From Lepas anatifera (taxonomy: Eukaryota > Arthropoda > Thecostraca > Lepadidae): 64,000 bases of DNA. The notes under the pieces are model-generated. The model was not told the origin of the DNA. It saw only the letters and a list, made by a program, of their open reading frames with translations, and made no database searches. The position numbers were made by a program, and so were the translations under genes. The stretch covers positions 248,001-312,000 of the forward strand of contig JAOTON010002065.1 of assembly GCA_034440635.1 (NCBI GenBank). Direction: 5' to 3'. This document shows, piece by piece, positions 23,764-37,400 of this stretch. The stretch's first letter is position 1; each line of letters begins with the position of its first letter.

Positions 23764-24156
23764 CTGTCGACACCAGACCCGGTCAAAGGTCAGAGCATAT
23801 GCCGGGTCACACAGACATGCCCCGTCAGAGACGCCTCCGGCGTGGGGTCAGTTATAAGAGGTTTGCTTCCGAATGTTTGATTAATCTCATATTGCCAACG
23901 TTTCGCTTCGTAAAATGTTTAGTAACTTATCGAATACACCAATAACACTTGACACGGAAAACAAAAATGTCCCGGAGCTGCAGATTATCGGGGATCCAAT
24001 TGTAGGGCAACTCACGCGACGCATCATTTACCACAAAGGTACATATAATTGCTTCTGGGCGACAAATAGTTCGTCCACTACTCAGAAACAGCCATTGCAG
24101 AGCTTTGGGATCAGCCCGGTCAGAAGTAAGCTTACTCATGCTCGTCTCCATGCGCT

Positions 24157-24455
24157 GTTGTGAAAGATATTCCGCCGACATCGTTGATTCGTCGTAAGTG
24201 GTGACTGAAATAAAAATGCACGTAAAATAACAAAAATAAAGAAGATAAAGAATAAAAATAAATAACAAAAAAGAAAAGAAATACTGTGGTAGAGATACCA
24301 TACTAGTGTCAAACTAAGCCGGTTAAAGAGGACATTAACTGGGACCAAAACATATAAGGTAAGCTATAATGCCAATTTTTTGCGGAATTTGGCACTGTCG
24401 TGAAAGGTATTCCACCCAGATCGTTGACTCGTCACAAGCAGTGACTGGAATAAAT
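24157..24455. repeat. Direct repeat pair (~60-70 bp)
   Basis: Copies at 24157-24225 and 24397-24455 share GT.GTGAAAG.TATTCC.CC and ATCGTTGA.TCGTC, each followed by an A/T-rich tail. This looks like two nested insertions or a local duplication in the exon 3-4 intron. Confidence 0.55.
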
Positions 24456-24735
24456 ACAAATTAAAACACAATGTAACAAAATTACGCAACAGAAAAGTTT
24501 GTAACGGGCAGAACAAAATAGCATCCGAATTCAGCAGCATAAAGCGGCCATTAAGTGACAATGAAACATGCGCGTGGAAGGGTAAGATTATATGATCTAG
24601 GGGCTACACACTATAAGTGTAATCCCTCTGAAAAAATCCGTTCACGGTTACCAAACATTGATCTACCACCCCGCGTTCACCCAAGGTTCCCTCCGCCCGC
24701 ACCGTTGGAGGCGCCTCGCAGTTGGTGGACGTCAC

Positions 24736-24842
24736 CAGGCCTGGCCAGGGCGTCCTGGGGCTGGTGGCCTGGGTAGGACTGGTGGGCCAGGGAGCGGCCC
24801 TCGAAGTCACCCTCCAGCCGCAGGTGGTCCTCGCCGGCGGTC
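24736..24842 (-). CDS. Exon 3: one repeat, 107 bp, phase 2 to phase 1
   Basis: The acceptor gattgtgcAG leaves one base (G) that completes Arg with the AG of exon 2. The peptide is TAGEDHLRLEGDFEGRSL and continues through HQSYPGHQPQDALARP, ending CCT G before gtgacg. An upstream alternative acceptor (ccccAG) would run into an in-frame TGA. The length 107 = 1 + 105 + 1 links the phase 2 introns upstream to the phase 1 introns downstream, which is strong evidence for the model. Confidence 0.72.
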
Positions 24843-27800
24843 CTGCACAATCAGCTGGGGGTCAGAGAAGCCTGCACTCCTGCAGCGCCGCAAAACCAGC
24901 TCAGAATCAGGGACAGCGTTCCACTATCTTCAGAGGTATAACATGACAACCCGGGAGTTCGCCTGCTCACTAAAATAAAATTATCACTAAATTGTCTATC
25001 ACCGCGAATGTCACTACATGGTAGTGATGTGCATTGCAGGATTTATGGGTCTACCGAGCTGTTTAGGAAAGATATGGCACACGAAAACATCCCCGAATAG
25101 CGATGGAATACGTCTCCAAACACGCTCCGGCGCCAGCGGACTTCATGCCTGTGCAAGGAAAGGTGTGTTGAGGGGTAATGACTTCCATATCACTGTCAAG
25201 TAGTCGTTATCTTTTGAAGGCGAAGCGTTCTGCCTCCCGATTTAAGAACGGTACCGGTACGCCACAAGCGAATTTAACGTAAAAATACAAACCTGTATCT
25301 TGCGACCCCAAATTCAGCGACACAGATAAGAAAATATATCAATCTGCCAGCTTTGTTGGCGATAATATTTGTGGTAGCCAGTAAGCTGAATGGGCCGTTA
25401 ATCATCTTTTAATACGTCTTGATAGATGCTACTCCATTAGGTTTTAAAACAATGCCTGAATATTGCACCGTAGTATCTTTCTCCCGCATTTTTAAAAAAA
25501 AGTAATCTCGCTTGAGCTAGCTTCCCCAATCTTTTTCCTTTCTTAAGGACATTTTATATCGGGGGGAAATTGGAAAAACACCGACGAGCATTACAGACAA
25601 AACACTTTTTCTAAGTTTTGTGCCCTTCTACGGTAAGGTGGAGACGTTGTGCGGTTCGGAAGCGTGTTAAGTGTTTTAAAGCCCCTTTAAACGCTAATAG
25701 CAAAGAAGAAAGCCTCTGTAATGCACATGACTGCACACAGCATGTACAATTTAGGCACACGAGGAATGCCGAAATAAGGTCATCTAATCTAACTGTGAAG
25801 CGTCACTGAAAAACATCAAAAACATCAAAGTCGTTGTTAGCAAAAACATCACTGAAGCCATTTCATTTTTAAGCATGTGTAGGTGCATGATGGAAATAAA
25901 CACAACCCTCCCGAAATATATCCATCTGTATTACGTGCATACTGGTAACACCAAAACCTCATTCTTGACCGAGCTCTAGTCCTACAGTAGGTGCTGTGTT
26001 CCACCAGTGCGAGACTAACATCAATTATTCAAGCGTTCGCTGCGTGCCACAACGGGGCTCATTACCGCCGATCATGTGATGCTATTGGTGTCATGAGGCC
26101 CGATAATAGCCAGCGCCATACGACCATTCTGGCTAAGGGTCAATAGCCACCGGTGCGGATGGAGGAACCTGAGCAGGGCTTTTGGGACATGCACTGTGCT
26201 TTCGAAAACGTAACGCAGGCTGTGAGTCAGAATATAAAATCGAAGAATCAAAAGAGTGCTATACACACAGGTTATATTTGGGCTGTAGACAAGCATTTGG
26301 TTCTTATAACGAAAAGCAAACTATACCACGAATGAAATAAATCCGGGCAGTTAGTAAAGACTCTGTACAGGTACAGTTCATCATATAGTCTAGTTCATTC
26401 GTTGAGACCCTCGTCCTGGTTGTCGTATTCACAGACCATGGACGTTTTCGTCAGCAGCTCGTGAACCCCTGGACATTTACATTACAGGTAAGACAATTTC
26501 CAAACTTGACATTCTTGATGAATACAAATTCGGGGCAGCCAATAAACAGAAAGTAAAGTTTAGAGTCAGGTAACAAGTTTTGAAGGATAACGATTCATCA
26601 GAATGTAGAATATTGCAGTAATAATTCACCCTGGTAACTTTCTTCAGTTTGTTTGTGATCGTCTCCTGCGAAGCTTCTCGAGCTGTTTATGTCACTTCTG
26701 GAGATAAATTATTGTCGGAGACAACTCCTGTGAAACGTGAACGTGTCTGGAGACAATATTGATTTCCGACTTCTGGTGCATGGTCCATATCCTGACGTAA
26801 ATCCTTATTTGTACTATGACTAATTTATTTTTCCTCTTTACACGAACTGTTTCGAGCGACTCGTAACTTCATTGTTTAAACTAGCGATGAAGCAGGGTCG
26901 GGACCAGTCTCAGGCCTCGGAGCGGCCATTTCGGACAAACGATACATGCTCGATTTTACACTTTCCTTTTTACTCACGCTGCCATACATCTTTTTCATGC
27001 CTATTAGTGTTAATATACACGAACCACGGGAATTCGGACATTTTGAAAGCGGAACAAACTCTAGGATGAAATGGGTACAATTTCATAAATTTGATATTTA
27101 TAGATATATTTTTACGATAAGTCTAACTCTGCTTTTTCCTCAGCGTTCCCTGCCGGCAATAGCCAACAGATATTCGATTTAAAGAAACATCAACTCTTTA
27201 ACTAAATTTCGTTCGGCATATCAAAGCTCCGTACTTGAATAGTTGCGCGTCATCTCACCAGCGCAAGAACCCTCACGTACGATTTCGCACGTCCATCAAA
27301 GCGTTGCATTGCCATGACTTTAAACTTCCTTCTCACAACGCAGACGCTCAAATGTCCAACAATTTATATCGTATTCCGTTATGTGATACGCTTTCGCATA
27401 TACTGCAGAATTAAAGGTTTGTATGCAACACGACAAACTCTTTTCAACCAGCCAACCCACCTGATGAGCTGCTCCCTGGAGGTTTTCTCCGCTGACCTCC
27501 CCGCGTAGGCTTCCCTGCAGCAGAGTTAGTATCGGTATGTTACCACTCGGCTCTTCACAGCTTACCCTTGCACAGGCGCGGGTGTGTCAGCAGACCGACC
27601 CGCATTCAGTACCATATACAGACTCCATCAGACGACCGCACAATGTACAGATGTGAGCGATGAAGACCGTCGGTGGTATCAGAAGACACTAGTAGGTGAG
27701 TGTAGATATCAGTTATATGCACAAAGAGCCTCGAGCTCCGCGCGACAGTATCGCCGAGGACGCGCGCACACGCAGCAGACAAGAGGTCGATAGGGAGTTG

Positions 27801-28431
27801 TTAGCGGGCGCGTTGTCGCGGACGACCCGCGCGACGTTATGCGCGCGAGGCGGCGGCGGCGGCACGCTGACCCGCCGCCGCCGCCGCCGGATCGTTGACG
27901 TGCATTTTTGATGATGTAGGACGTGGACAGGAAGTCACCTGTTGGATGATAAGGAAAGGAAGAGGTATACATGTCTAATTTATTGCAGAGGATGGCATGA
28001 TTTTCTTGAGAGTGGAGCTCGAGGAAAACCAGAAACAATATCGCTGTTGATGTGTAGTTCGGGCCACAGCTGAGCACCAAAAACACTGCTAGAATCAGTG
28101 AGACGTAGGCGTTGTTAGTTAAAATACAGAGGCCGTCTGCTCCCAATTTTCATACAAAAATGGCAAAATTCAGCCCAATTGCAAAAAAAAACGTTGTGTC
28201 AGTAGCTTAAGGCACAGGCAGGAATGATCCGAAATCCATGAACTTCGTGGTTTTACAATGTTTTTAGCTTCTGGGCAGCGGGAAATGTAATATCTACGTG
28301 TTTTCCACCAACCCATAAAGCTATGTGTGACACTTCGAGACGCAACAATAATGAACCAACAATCCAATACAGAAAAAGTGTATCGAAACAAAACTGAGCT
28401 GCAAACGATATCATTCAAATAATACCAAATG

Positions 28432-28498
<67 letters not shown>

Positions 28499-29325
28499 CC
28501 ACTTTAACACAGTCTTATCAACCACAATTAGATCAATAAAAGAAAAACCACTTCTAAAATGCGTGACCGGCACCAAAAATAACACCAGAACCAATTCACC
28601 GGGAGGGCAGCTAAAAACGCACGTTGGACGAGTTTCCAAATTTATTGACGGGTTAGGTAGGTATGTACCTTGTTTTACGTTTTGTAACCTCCAGATTTTC
28701 CATATACATATGATACTTTTTAAAGCTGCTATGGCTATGCAATATTTATCGGTTTGATGATGCATTCTGGAATAGGCTACAGAGTCACATGTCAATGCGA
28801 TCCTCCAGGTCCTTCCAGTCCGAGTGTCCGACCGTGTAGTTTTATCGGAACATGCTATTTTACTTGTATCCCGCGATGAATATCAAGATTGATTGTTTCT
28901 ATGGAGCATCCATTACACAGACTTCGACCGAGCACTCATTTCATAATTATTTCAATAAATGTTCCTGAATATGCACTACGACATCTATTATTCCAGATAC
29001 AAGAACAGTTTCAGACGTTCTATTTACGCACTGCCCGCAGGAGCGGACTGATCGGCTCATGCAACCGGAAGTCTGCTTCCCGCGGTAGATGGGTAAATAG
29101 GATGCACTGGAACCTCTCATGTATTCAGGGCTTTATGTAATGAAACACTTAATCGATCAAGCACCAAGGGTTTGCCATTTTAATCAGGTGGGTGGGCTCA
29201 GTCCCTCAGCATATGAGAACGAAAGTTGGAGGTAAGCGTTATGGCGCAGACTGGCTAAATTTCCAGCATATGCAACAACTGCATCACTTGTTCCAGGGAG
29301 TGTCTCAGTCGGACGGAACGCTCAC
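24843..29325. other. Intron 2, no gene; one (AT)n tract
   Basis: No supported coding region was seen. Short open frames lack family features or splice context. A CG-rich patch with repeated GGC occurs at 27840-27890, and a pure (AT)n microsatellite at 28434-28496. Confidence 0.5.
28434..28496. repeat. (AT)n microsatellite
   Basis: An uninterrupted alternating TA tract of about 60 bases. Confidence 0.95.
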
Positions 29326-29439
29326 CTGGCGGTGGTAGTGAAATGAGACTCCTGGCGGACATCGCTGGAACTGCTGGTTTCCAGACACTCCTGGATGGAG
29401 GACGAGTAGGCGTTGAAGCTGTGAGGGCAGCGGTGTCGT
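29326..29439 (-). CDS. Exon 2: completes the SAXO cysteine motif
   Basis: The acceptor tttctgttccAG and donor CAG/gtgagc are both near consensus. The exon starts with one base (A) that completes Gly of exon 1, then CGA CAC CGC TGC CCT CAC, giving RHRCPHSFNAYSSSIQECL. It continues ETSSSSDVRQESHFTTTA and ends in AG, phase 2. The 114 bp are 1 + 111 + 2. RHRCPH directly after CICEICECG reproduces the CxCxxCxCGRHxCPH signature of SAXO/FAM154 proteins. Other frames of this stretch give unrelated Pro/Ser peptides. Confidence 0.85.
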
Positions 29440-30732
29440 CTGGAACAGAAATATTGCATGTTAAGCAGTGAGGTAATACACTTGATAAATGCTCCGTCAA
29501 AAACACAAAGCATGCATATCAGCATTTATAATCAGGAGTACAGCTGTAGGGGTTACGGAAAGCTTACACCATCGGTGCCTAGGTGACCCATGGATTGTCA
29601 CATTGTGAACCTCCTTCGTGCATGTGCTTCTTCGCTCCACTTTTGAATGCAACTTGTTTAGCTCTGCCTATTCCAGCTCCTCTGTATTAAGAGCTCTTTG
29701 CGAGCAGTTGAGGCACCTTATTCTCAGTCAGTGTCCCCGAAGGTAGCCGGGACACCCGATTTCGAGGCAGCTGCGGTTCTCTATGGTAATCGTTTGCTTC
29801 TCGCCGACAGGCACGATCTCTGGAGGAAGTTAGAGCACCTGATCTGGAGACAGCTGTGGTTTGCTCCGTGGTAATTGTGTCCCCTTTGCGGGCAGCCAGG
29901 GCACCAGTATTCACTGACAAGCCCGGCTGTAGAAGAAGGTTGCCGTCAGTCCTAGCTACATATACTGCATCAAGTCAGACGTTTGCTTTTCATATTTACC
30001 TTGTCACGAGCATATAGCTATTTCGTTAACACCAGTAGTAACTCTGCACATATATTGTTAAGAATTAAAGAAATGGACGTATATGCTTCTTAGAACAAGT
30101 TTACTCCGGCTACGCTAATAATAATGGTTATATCGTTCATAATAGCATAACCGGTTTAAGATACGTCAGAGACTGTCTGCCATGCATACCACTGTGCATC
30201 TGGTAGGAAGAAACCTTTGGAATAAAAGACTATATCAACTGACAAAATATTGGGGAAAGCGAACAGTAGACTGTCCTTGGAAATCACCGCGCCAAACTAT
30301 GAGTTTACCCGAACGCGGGAAAGATCACCATTAGCCTGATTTGGGATGTGGCTTAGCCTAAAAACAGTTTGTATGAACAGGATCGTTATATAAGATAATA
30401 AGTGTATGAATAGGATACAATAACCCGTTGTATACAAAAACAAGCCTCTGCTGCTCACAAAACAACAAAAAAGTGAAGCGAATTATTGTATTCCAGTATT
30501 GAAAATAAATAGGCACTGCTATTTACAAAAAAAGTATGTTCAATCCGGTTTCAAAAGTGTATGATCGATATTTTATAAATATATATTATTATATTTTGTT
30601 TCCATTGACAAAGTAGTGCTAATAAACTACCAAAAATTAAAATATTCTGCGTTTTCATCACCCAGTGCTGTCCGATAAACCTCCAATTAGAGAAATGTAT
30701 CTTTCTTCCCTTTGGCAACAGACGGATACAAT

Positions 30733-31717
30733 GCTTCCCCAACTGCCCTGGATGGTGCACGGATCACCACACCGTGCTTCCCGACGGCACTGGGTGGTGC
30801 ACAGATCACCACACCGTGCTTTACCATCTGCCCTGGATGGTGCACGAATCACCACACCGTGCTTTCCCAACGGCACTGGATGGTGCACGGACCACCACAC
30901 CGTGCTTTCTCAACGGCACTGGATGGTGCACGGATCACCACACCGTGCTTTACCATCTGCCCTGGATGGTGCACGGATCACCACACCGTGCTTTACCATT
31001 TGCCCTGGATGGTGCACGGATCACCACACCGTGCTTTCCCAACGGCACTGGATGGTGCACAGATCACCACACCGTGCTTTCCCAACGGCACTGGATGGTG
31101 CACGAATCACCACACCGTGCTTTCCCAACGGCACTGGATGGTGCACGGACCACCACACCGTGCTTTCCCAACGGCACTGGATGGTGCACGGATCACCACA
31201 CCGTGTTTTACCATCTGCCCTGGATGGTGCACGGATCACCACACCGTGCTTTACCATTTGCCCTGGATGGTGCACGGACCACCACACCGTGCTTTCCCAA
31301 CGGCACTGGATGGTGCACGAATCACCACACCGTGCTTTCCCTGACGGCACTGGGTGGTGCACAGATCACCACACCGTGCTTTCCCAACGGCACTCGATGG
31401 TGCACGAATCACCACACCGTGCTTCCCCAACGGCACTGGATGGTGCACGGACCACCACACCGTGCTTTCCCAACGGCACTGGATGGTGCACGGATCACCA
31501 CACCGTGCTTTACCATCTGCCCTGGATGGTGCACGGATCACCACACCGTGCTTTACCATTTGCCCTGGATGGTGCACGGATCACCACACCGTGCTTTCCC
31601 AACGGCACTGGATGGTGCACGGATCACCACACCGTGCTTTCCCAACTGCCTTGGATGGTGCACGGATCACCACACCGTGCTTTCCCAACTACCCTGGATG
31701 GTGCACGGATCACCACA
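30733..31717. repeat. 43-bp minisatellite, ~22.5 copies, higher-order structure
   Basis: The unit starts GGATGGTGCACGGATCACCA and ends either CCCAACGGCACT or CCATCTGCCCT. Each unit contains GCACGG ... CCGTGC, able to form a 6-bp stem. Because 43 is not a multiple of three, long open frames run through several frames on both strands. They are not genes. A five-unit order of variants recurs three times. The array lies in intron 1. Confidence 0.95.
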
Positions 31718-34174
31718 GAACAAGTAGGTCAGCGGCAGCAGTAAAGTTCACGGTCGGATGCACCCTACCCACCGCAGCCAGCCAGGCCCGGTGCGGGAAG
31801 TGTGGGACACATTGCACAGCGGCGAGCTACCTCGCGCTGCAATGCCGGTTTCACCCGGTTAATAAACAGGCGCTCTAGGTAGAAAGAGGCCCGGTCTGCA
31901 CACCCCACGTGAGTTGCTATATCATATTTTCAGTGTTTTATTACGTCGTGGAGTCATATCTACAACTGCAGTCTATTTTTTCATCGAATATTTTCGTTTT
32001 AAAAAAGGATACCAAACAAAGTAGCAGCCATGAAAAGATAATTTGCGCAAGGCTATGGTGTATACGCAGAGGCGTGGATTTCCGAAAATTATTGAAGTGT
32101 CCAAATTTGAAACATTGTTAATGACAACTGCATAAAAAGAGAGAATTTATATTGTTATTTCAAACCTCGCAAACACTTTCCAAATTAGGCAAAACTAAGT
32201 TGAACATGAAAAATAAAATTTAAGGCCATTTTCAACATTAGCTTGGCCCTTTGCTGCGGTGCCCGGGTACCCCCACAGCAGGGACGTCGCCATGAAATTT
32301 TTACTGGGGAGGGCATGCTTCAGACTAGCGATGACGGGGGCAAGCAAACTTTAAGCATATTGCCTGTCTTTAATAACGTCAACAATGGTGTACTTTATCA
32401 ACATATTACAATTAATCACGCAGATAATGAGAAGAAAATAAAAAACGATATCTAGTCCAAAATTTTATTTGGAGACGTTCCCACTGATTCGTGAGTTGGG
32501 GGGACGCATCCCCCATCTACTCCGCATTTGACCCCCTTGACTCAAAGTGATATAAATCCACATCCTTGCGTACACAATTTGTCCTACTATTGAGCATCAC
32601 AGGAAACTCGCGCATTCCAAAAACATTGGAAGTTTCCGCTCCAAATCCGCAGCGCCCTGACGGCCTTCCTGCTTCGCAATGTCTCTTATTGATACATTCA
32701 CCTGAAGCATCTTACGGTGTTATGGTTACCATTTCAGCAACGGGCAGAGGCAGGTCCGGTACAGACCGTTCGGGAAGGCAGACCTATCGCCCATTTGGCT
32801 CGGTGGATCGGGAAAATGCCTATTTTCTCACCCCTCCTGATTCTGCACTTGCAAGAGAGGCAACGGTGTGCGATAATGCATCGCCAGACCGAGAGGTTGG
32901 AAAACAACCATTGGATGTGAGACAAACAGACAGATTATCTTCTTGCTTGTAACATACCACAAACGAATCCATCTCCGACCTCCGCAAAGCTAAATCTATA
33001 AATCTAACTGGATGAACTTCAGTACGTGAAAGGAGCTTCTGGAGTCGGCGCCGGCGCCCAGACAGGTGCATGACGCCGGAGAAGCACCTGAGTGCGACGC
33101 AGCGCCTCCTCAGTCACCTTGACATCTCTGTATTCGGACGTCGGCAGGCTCCAGGTGACTCACCCATCTGTTGGCGAGACGGCCATGCCTGGCTCGTGGC
33201 CGCTCGCTCCCAGCACCTCACCTCCGGGGACATCTGTCTGCCGCTGACACCCACCTCCATATAGGGCAGTCCGCCTGTCCCTGAGTCACCAGCGCCGGCA
33301 GTCGCTGTCTTCTCTTCAGCTAGAAACTCCCCGGTAGTGTTTACAAGATTTTACACGTGAGACTGAGAGACATAGTATGACTTTGTTTTCAGATGGAATA
33401 GGTGTCCACAGGAGCTTTCACTGATTGTTTGTTTGATAATGTCGGAACTCCTTTGGCACACTAATGTGCCTTCCCCACTTGTTTCATCTATACCAAACTT
33501 GCAGCATCATATGGCGATATGGGCCATATACATCAGTGTCGAAGAACATTTTGAGGATTGGTTTTAGTCAAGACACGATGCCTAAGTTGTAAAAAATCAG
33601 GTGAAACTCTTGCATCAAAAACAATCTTATCGGTTACCGTTCCATTTCCGAGGAACCCTGAGGACCGCTCTGTAGCTTATGTGACGTGACCTGACAATGG
33701 CTGGTTTGGCTTGCACCCAACCAGGGACTGGGAGGGGCCGTCGGAAGTGTTGTGATAACCCATCTGCTGAGTGAGTCAAGCCCTGTTCCAGCCAGCACAT
33801 TCCAGTAGTTTCCGATGTCGCATCGGCGCGCGGCGCCGCAGCGGACATCAGTGTCAGGTCCAGCCACCCCCAGCTTTAAACATTCGCCCTTGCCACCAGC
33901 TGATCCCGTATTTGGACGACTGGACAAGCAGCCGAGCCGGTCTGGCACCAGCCTGGATGGGGCCCGGTTTTTCACCAGTAGCTCCCGGACAGATAACTAC
34001 AATGGGCGGCTGGGTGAACTCCGTGGGCGGCTCGCCTTGACACAACAGCGAAGGCCGGAACCGCCCCCGCCCACGTCCGCCGGCCACGCTTTTTGCCGAC
34101 ACCGTGCCGGCCGCCCAGTCGTGATGGCGGGGTACGCCCAATACCTCATGCCTTTCAGCGAAACCCTCTCGCAC
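31718..34174. other. Intron 1 segment, no gene seen
   Basis: Nothing supported as coding. At 32280-32330 and 32490-32515 there are G-rich stretches resembling eroded MITE ends. Confidence 0.4.
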
Positions 34175-34472
34175 CATGGGCGGATCCAGGAGGAGGGCAA
34201 AGTGGGAACTTCCCCCATCGACCCCCGGCGCATCCGAGCTGGTCACGGCGCTACCTGAAAATCCGATGGCGCCCCCTAAAATGCCGCTTTCCCTCGGGGA
34301 TGAGAGCACCCACGCCCCTGCGATAGGGTTTGGCGCCCACCTGATGTTTTGCTTCCCAAAAACTGCCCACCCTCGGCGCTGAGAGTCGAGGGTCACCGAA
34401 GTCCGGATGGCGGCACTTGAGCATGTGCCCCTCCTTCCCCCCACCCGGTCGGAAATCCTGGATCTGCCTATG
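34175..34472. mobile_element. hAT-like MITE, family 1, copy 1
   Basis: Terminal inverted repeats are CATGGGCGGATCCAGGA on the left and CATAGGCAGATCCAGGA on the reversed right. The interior shares ATGCCG.TTTCCCT, CTGATGTTTT and GTCCGGATGGCG with the copy at 59893-60125. Flanking 8-mers TCTCGCAC and ACTAGCCC match at five positions, a weak remnant of a target duplication. Confidence 0.65.
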
Positions 34473-37400
34473 ACTAGCCCGGCAGCAACTGGGGCTTCAG
34501 AATCAATATCTGAGTCTAGTTAAACCCTATGTCAGTGGGAGGTCAGTGTAATGCACACTGGTCATTTTAAAGTCACAAACAATGGTCGGAAATTACACAT
34601 AGGTGTAGGTTTAATGCTGCACCCAAGACTCAGCGACCGGGCCAAACCCACTCACAGTGCTGGGGGCAGCCAACCACTGGCACAATGCTCCCAGGCCAGG
34701 TTCATGAATAATTCATGGAGGAGGAAACCTGACAACGCTGAGCCTGTCCGCTCCTCTCCCCCGGCTCTAGAGAGCTCACTGCACTGTCGATAAGCACGGT
34801 CATCGCAGAAGCTTCTCACGCTGAAGACCAAGGATACTTGAGATCGGGATTCCAGAGCCGTTCAAAAGCCGCGCTTATATTTTTAATGCAACCACGTTAT
34901 ATTCCCAATGGTTGGAAATTCAATACATGTTTAGAGCATGGTGTGAACACAGCGTCTACATGTTTTCCAACAGACCAAATATTTGGAAAACCGGCCATAA
35001 AGACGCATATTGCATCGTCTACACATCCCGCAAACTAGCAAGAGTCCTTTTTCCTGAGGAACCATTTTCTGCCCGGTTCATCTTGATAGCACGTCTCCAC
35101 ACAAATCAGGCGTCAGCTGAGTGGGGTCAGGTCGGCGTCAGGTGCGGGGGTGCGGTTCAGATGGCGCTCCGATACGTGAGCCCCCGTGCCCGCGGTTACG
35201 TGGCGGCGCCGGCCCGCCCCGACGCCCATAACAAAGCCGGCCGGTGAGGCGCCTGCATGACTCACGTCAGGTCAGACGCTCCGATGCAAACGAGCCGGTG
35301 CGAGTCGGCCTTCATCGCCCCCTGGAAGCGCTGTGTTCGCCAAACATGGCTGACTTCACTGCGGCGGCGTTCTTTGCCATGCTGAACAGTCATTTCCGCC
35401 AAAACAACGTTGGCATCGTGCTGTTACGCACCAGGGTATATGGGGCGCGCCGACGTCTCATGAGGACAGGGAGCGCGGAGGCTCTTCCCAGAACAGTTCC
35501 AAGGTTCTTCCAATTATGAGTTCCACCCTGCTTGTAAGATTACCCCTTTCGTCGGATACGGAAATCGCACAGCTGCAACGCTGAGTGTAGACTAACAATT
35601 TTTATATGGAAACAAGGGTATGAAATAAAAAGGTTCCTCTACTGCATACGAAGCCAGCACATAGGTAATACAACAAATAAAACTGGCAAAGAACCAGCAT
35701 TTTCCGCTTATCGAAGACATATGCGTGCATGGAGAGAAGTTATACCTACCAAGCTTTAGTACAACCAATGTTTGGTTTTCTTCGTTATAGTAGCGTCGAC
35801 ATCTGAAACCCTGTGCAGTGAGTGGCTGGTGTTGAAACGAGGCCGGTCGTAAAGAGCGGCTCCCTCCCTCACTAAAACAATAAACAGGACGGTCAAGCTC
35901 GTCACGGAATGACATTATGACTCGCCGATGCAGCTGTTCTTGAAAACACCGTGCAGGCTCACAACTGCTGTTTAAATGGCAGCAGGAAAACATCGGGAGA
36001 ATTTTTCCTGCACAGGTCTTTCATTTTTGGGAGCATATAAACCTAGCTTCCATTCCTAAAAAAGACATATTTTAGGATATCCTAGCTTACCCATCCAAAC
36101 AGTTCCTGCCGATTATTAGAATGTGGTACTTTTAAGGGGTGAGTCAGAACATACAGCATTGTTGGGCGCACCAAGAACACCCTGGTTCCACACCTCGGAC
36201 AACTCTCCGTTTGTGAAGAAATAGACGCAGGTAAGCATCCTTGGTGAAAATGCGCCTTTCCCTGAGCTAACCTGCGATTATCGCAGCTGCACACAGAGCT
36301 GGGCAGACATTCGGCACGATTCTGAATATGCTGAACAGTTGGGTCGATGAATTAACATTGATGAAAAATGGTGAAGGCACTGGATCTTCACCTGGTGGAG
36401 AAGGGTTTAGATAAAAACTGCGGCACCGAGTTTGAGTAAGGTTGTGTGTGGTAACTCACGTGTGAATATTTGCGTGGGCGAAGCAAGAAAATTAGGCCTT
36501 CAAAAGCGCTACGTCACGATCAATAATGACCATAACTGTAAGCTTGTGGTCACGGCGTTGGGGCACAGTTGAACACGGCACACATCCGCTGTACCATCAG
36601 AAAGGAGTACCAGAAAGGGGTACCACAGACAACATCGCTCAGCTAAACATGACAGTGAATAATGGAACACTTGACCAATAATTCAATCATCCAGATTCAT
36701 GGATATTTATATCCTCGCGCAGCGGAGTATTCACATGGTGACACCGGCCCTGGTTCCACCCGCTCACTCTGCCACTTTCACAGGACTCGCATTCCCCATA
36801 ATTCGCGGTACTCCAGGCGCTCTGCTGAGCTGTTCTACCGCCCTATGCAATACCGCTTCACCTCGTCCACGTCCCCTCAATGTCCCAATATGCTCAGTCG
36901 TGGCAACCACCCTCATTCACCATGTCCTGGCCATCAGGACTGGGTTTTTAACACGTCACAGCGCCCTCTTACCGGTACTTCTGTATCACGGTCTTCACTT
37001 GACCAACGCCTGGGGGCAGGAAACACCACAGCTTGACGTTATCCCGCCTTGGCATTTCACTCCTGCTGTTCAGCTTCCACATGGTTTGAAAATCGGTCTA
37101 TCTCCAATCGGCGCAGGAATAACAAACCAGTCAGGGTCTGGATGCACAGTTCCAACTAGTCCGGATGGTTATGTGTTGAGGGTTATAAGCTTGTGGCGAA
37201 ATTCTTACAGTTGAACGTCCAAACAAGCATAGGCAATGACATATTGTGGGATACTGTGATGGTAACCATCCGCTCTGGACCTTAAACCCTTTCGCTGAGC
37301 CAATTCTCACTGAACCATTTCACACTGGACCCATGCTCACTGGAGAGTCCTCACTGGACCCGTCCTGATTTGAGATGGCGACGGTCCTGGGCACTGCGCT

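Noticed and set aside
27840..27900. GGC/CCG-rich tract as a CpG island promoter
   Set aside because: Too short, and bounded by AT-rich sequence without promoter elements or a following exon.
29687..29920. Minus-strand 77-codon frame just upstream of exon 2 as an extra exon
   Set aside because: It overlaps an imperfect DNA repeat and has no fitting splice sites. Exon 1 already joins exon 2 in phase without it.
30665..31878. Plus-strand frames of up to 359 codons over the 43-bp satellite
   Set aside because: A 43-bp unit cycles through all three frames, so openness only means the unit has no stop. Frames overlap in all phases with no codon preference.
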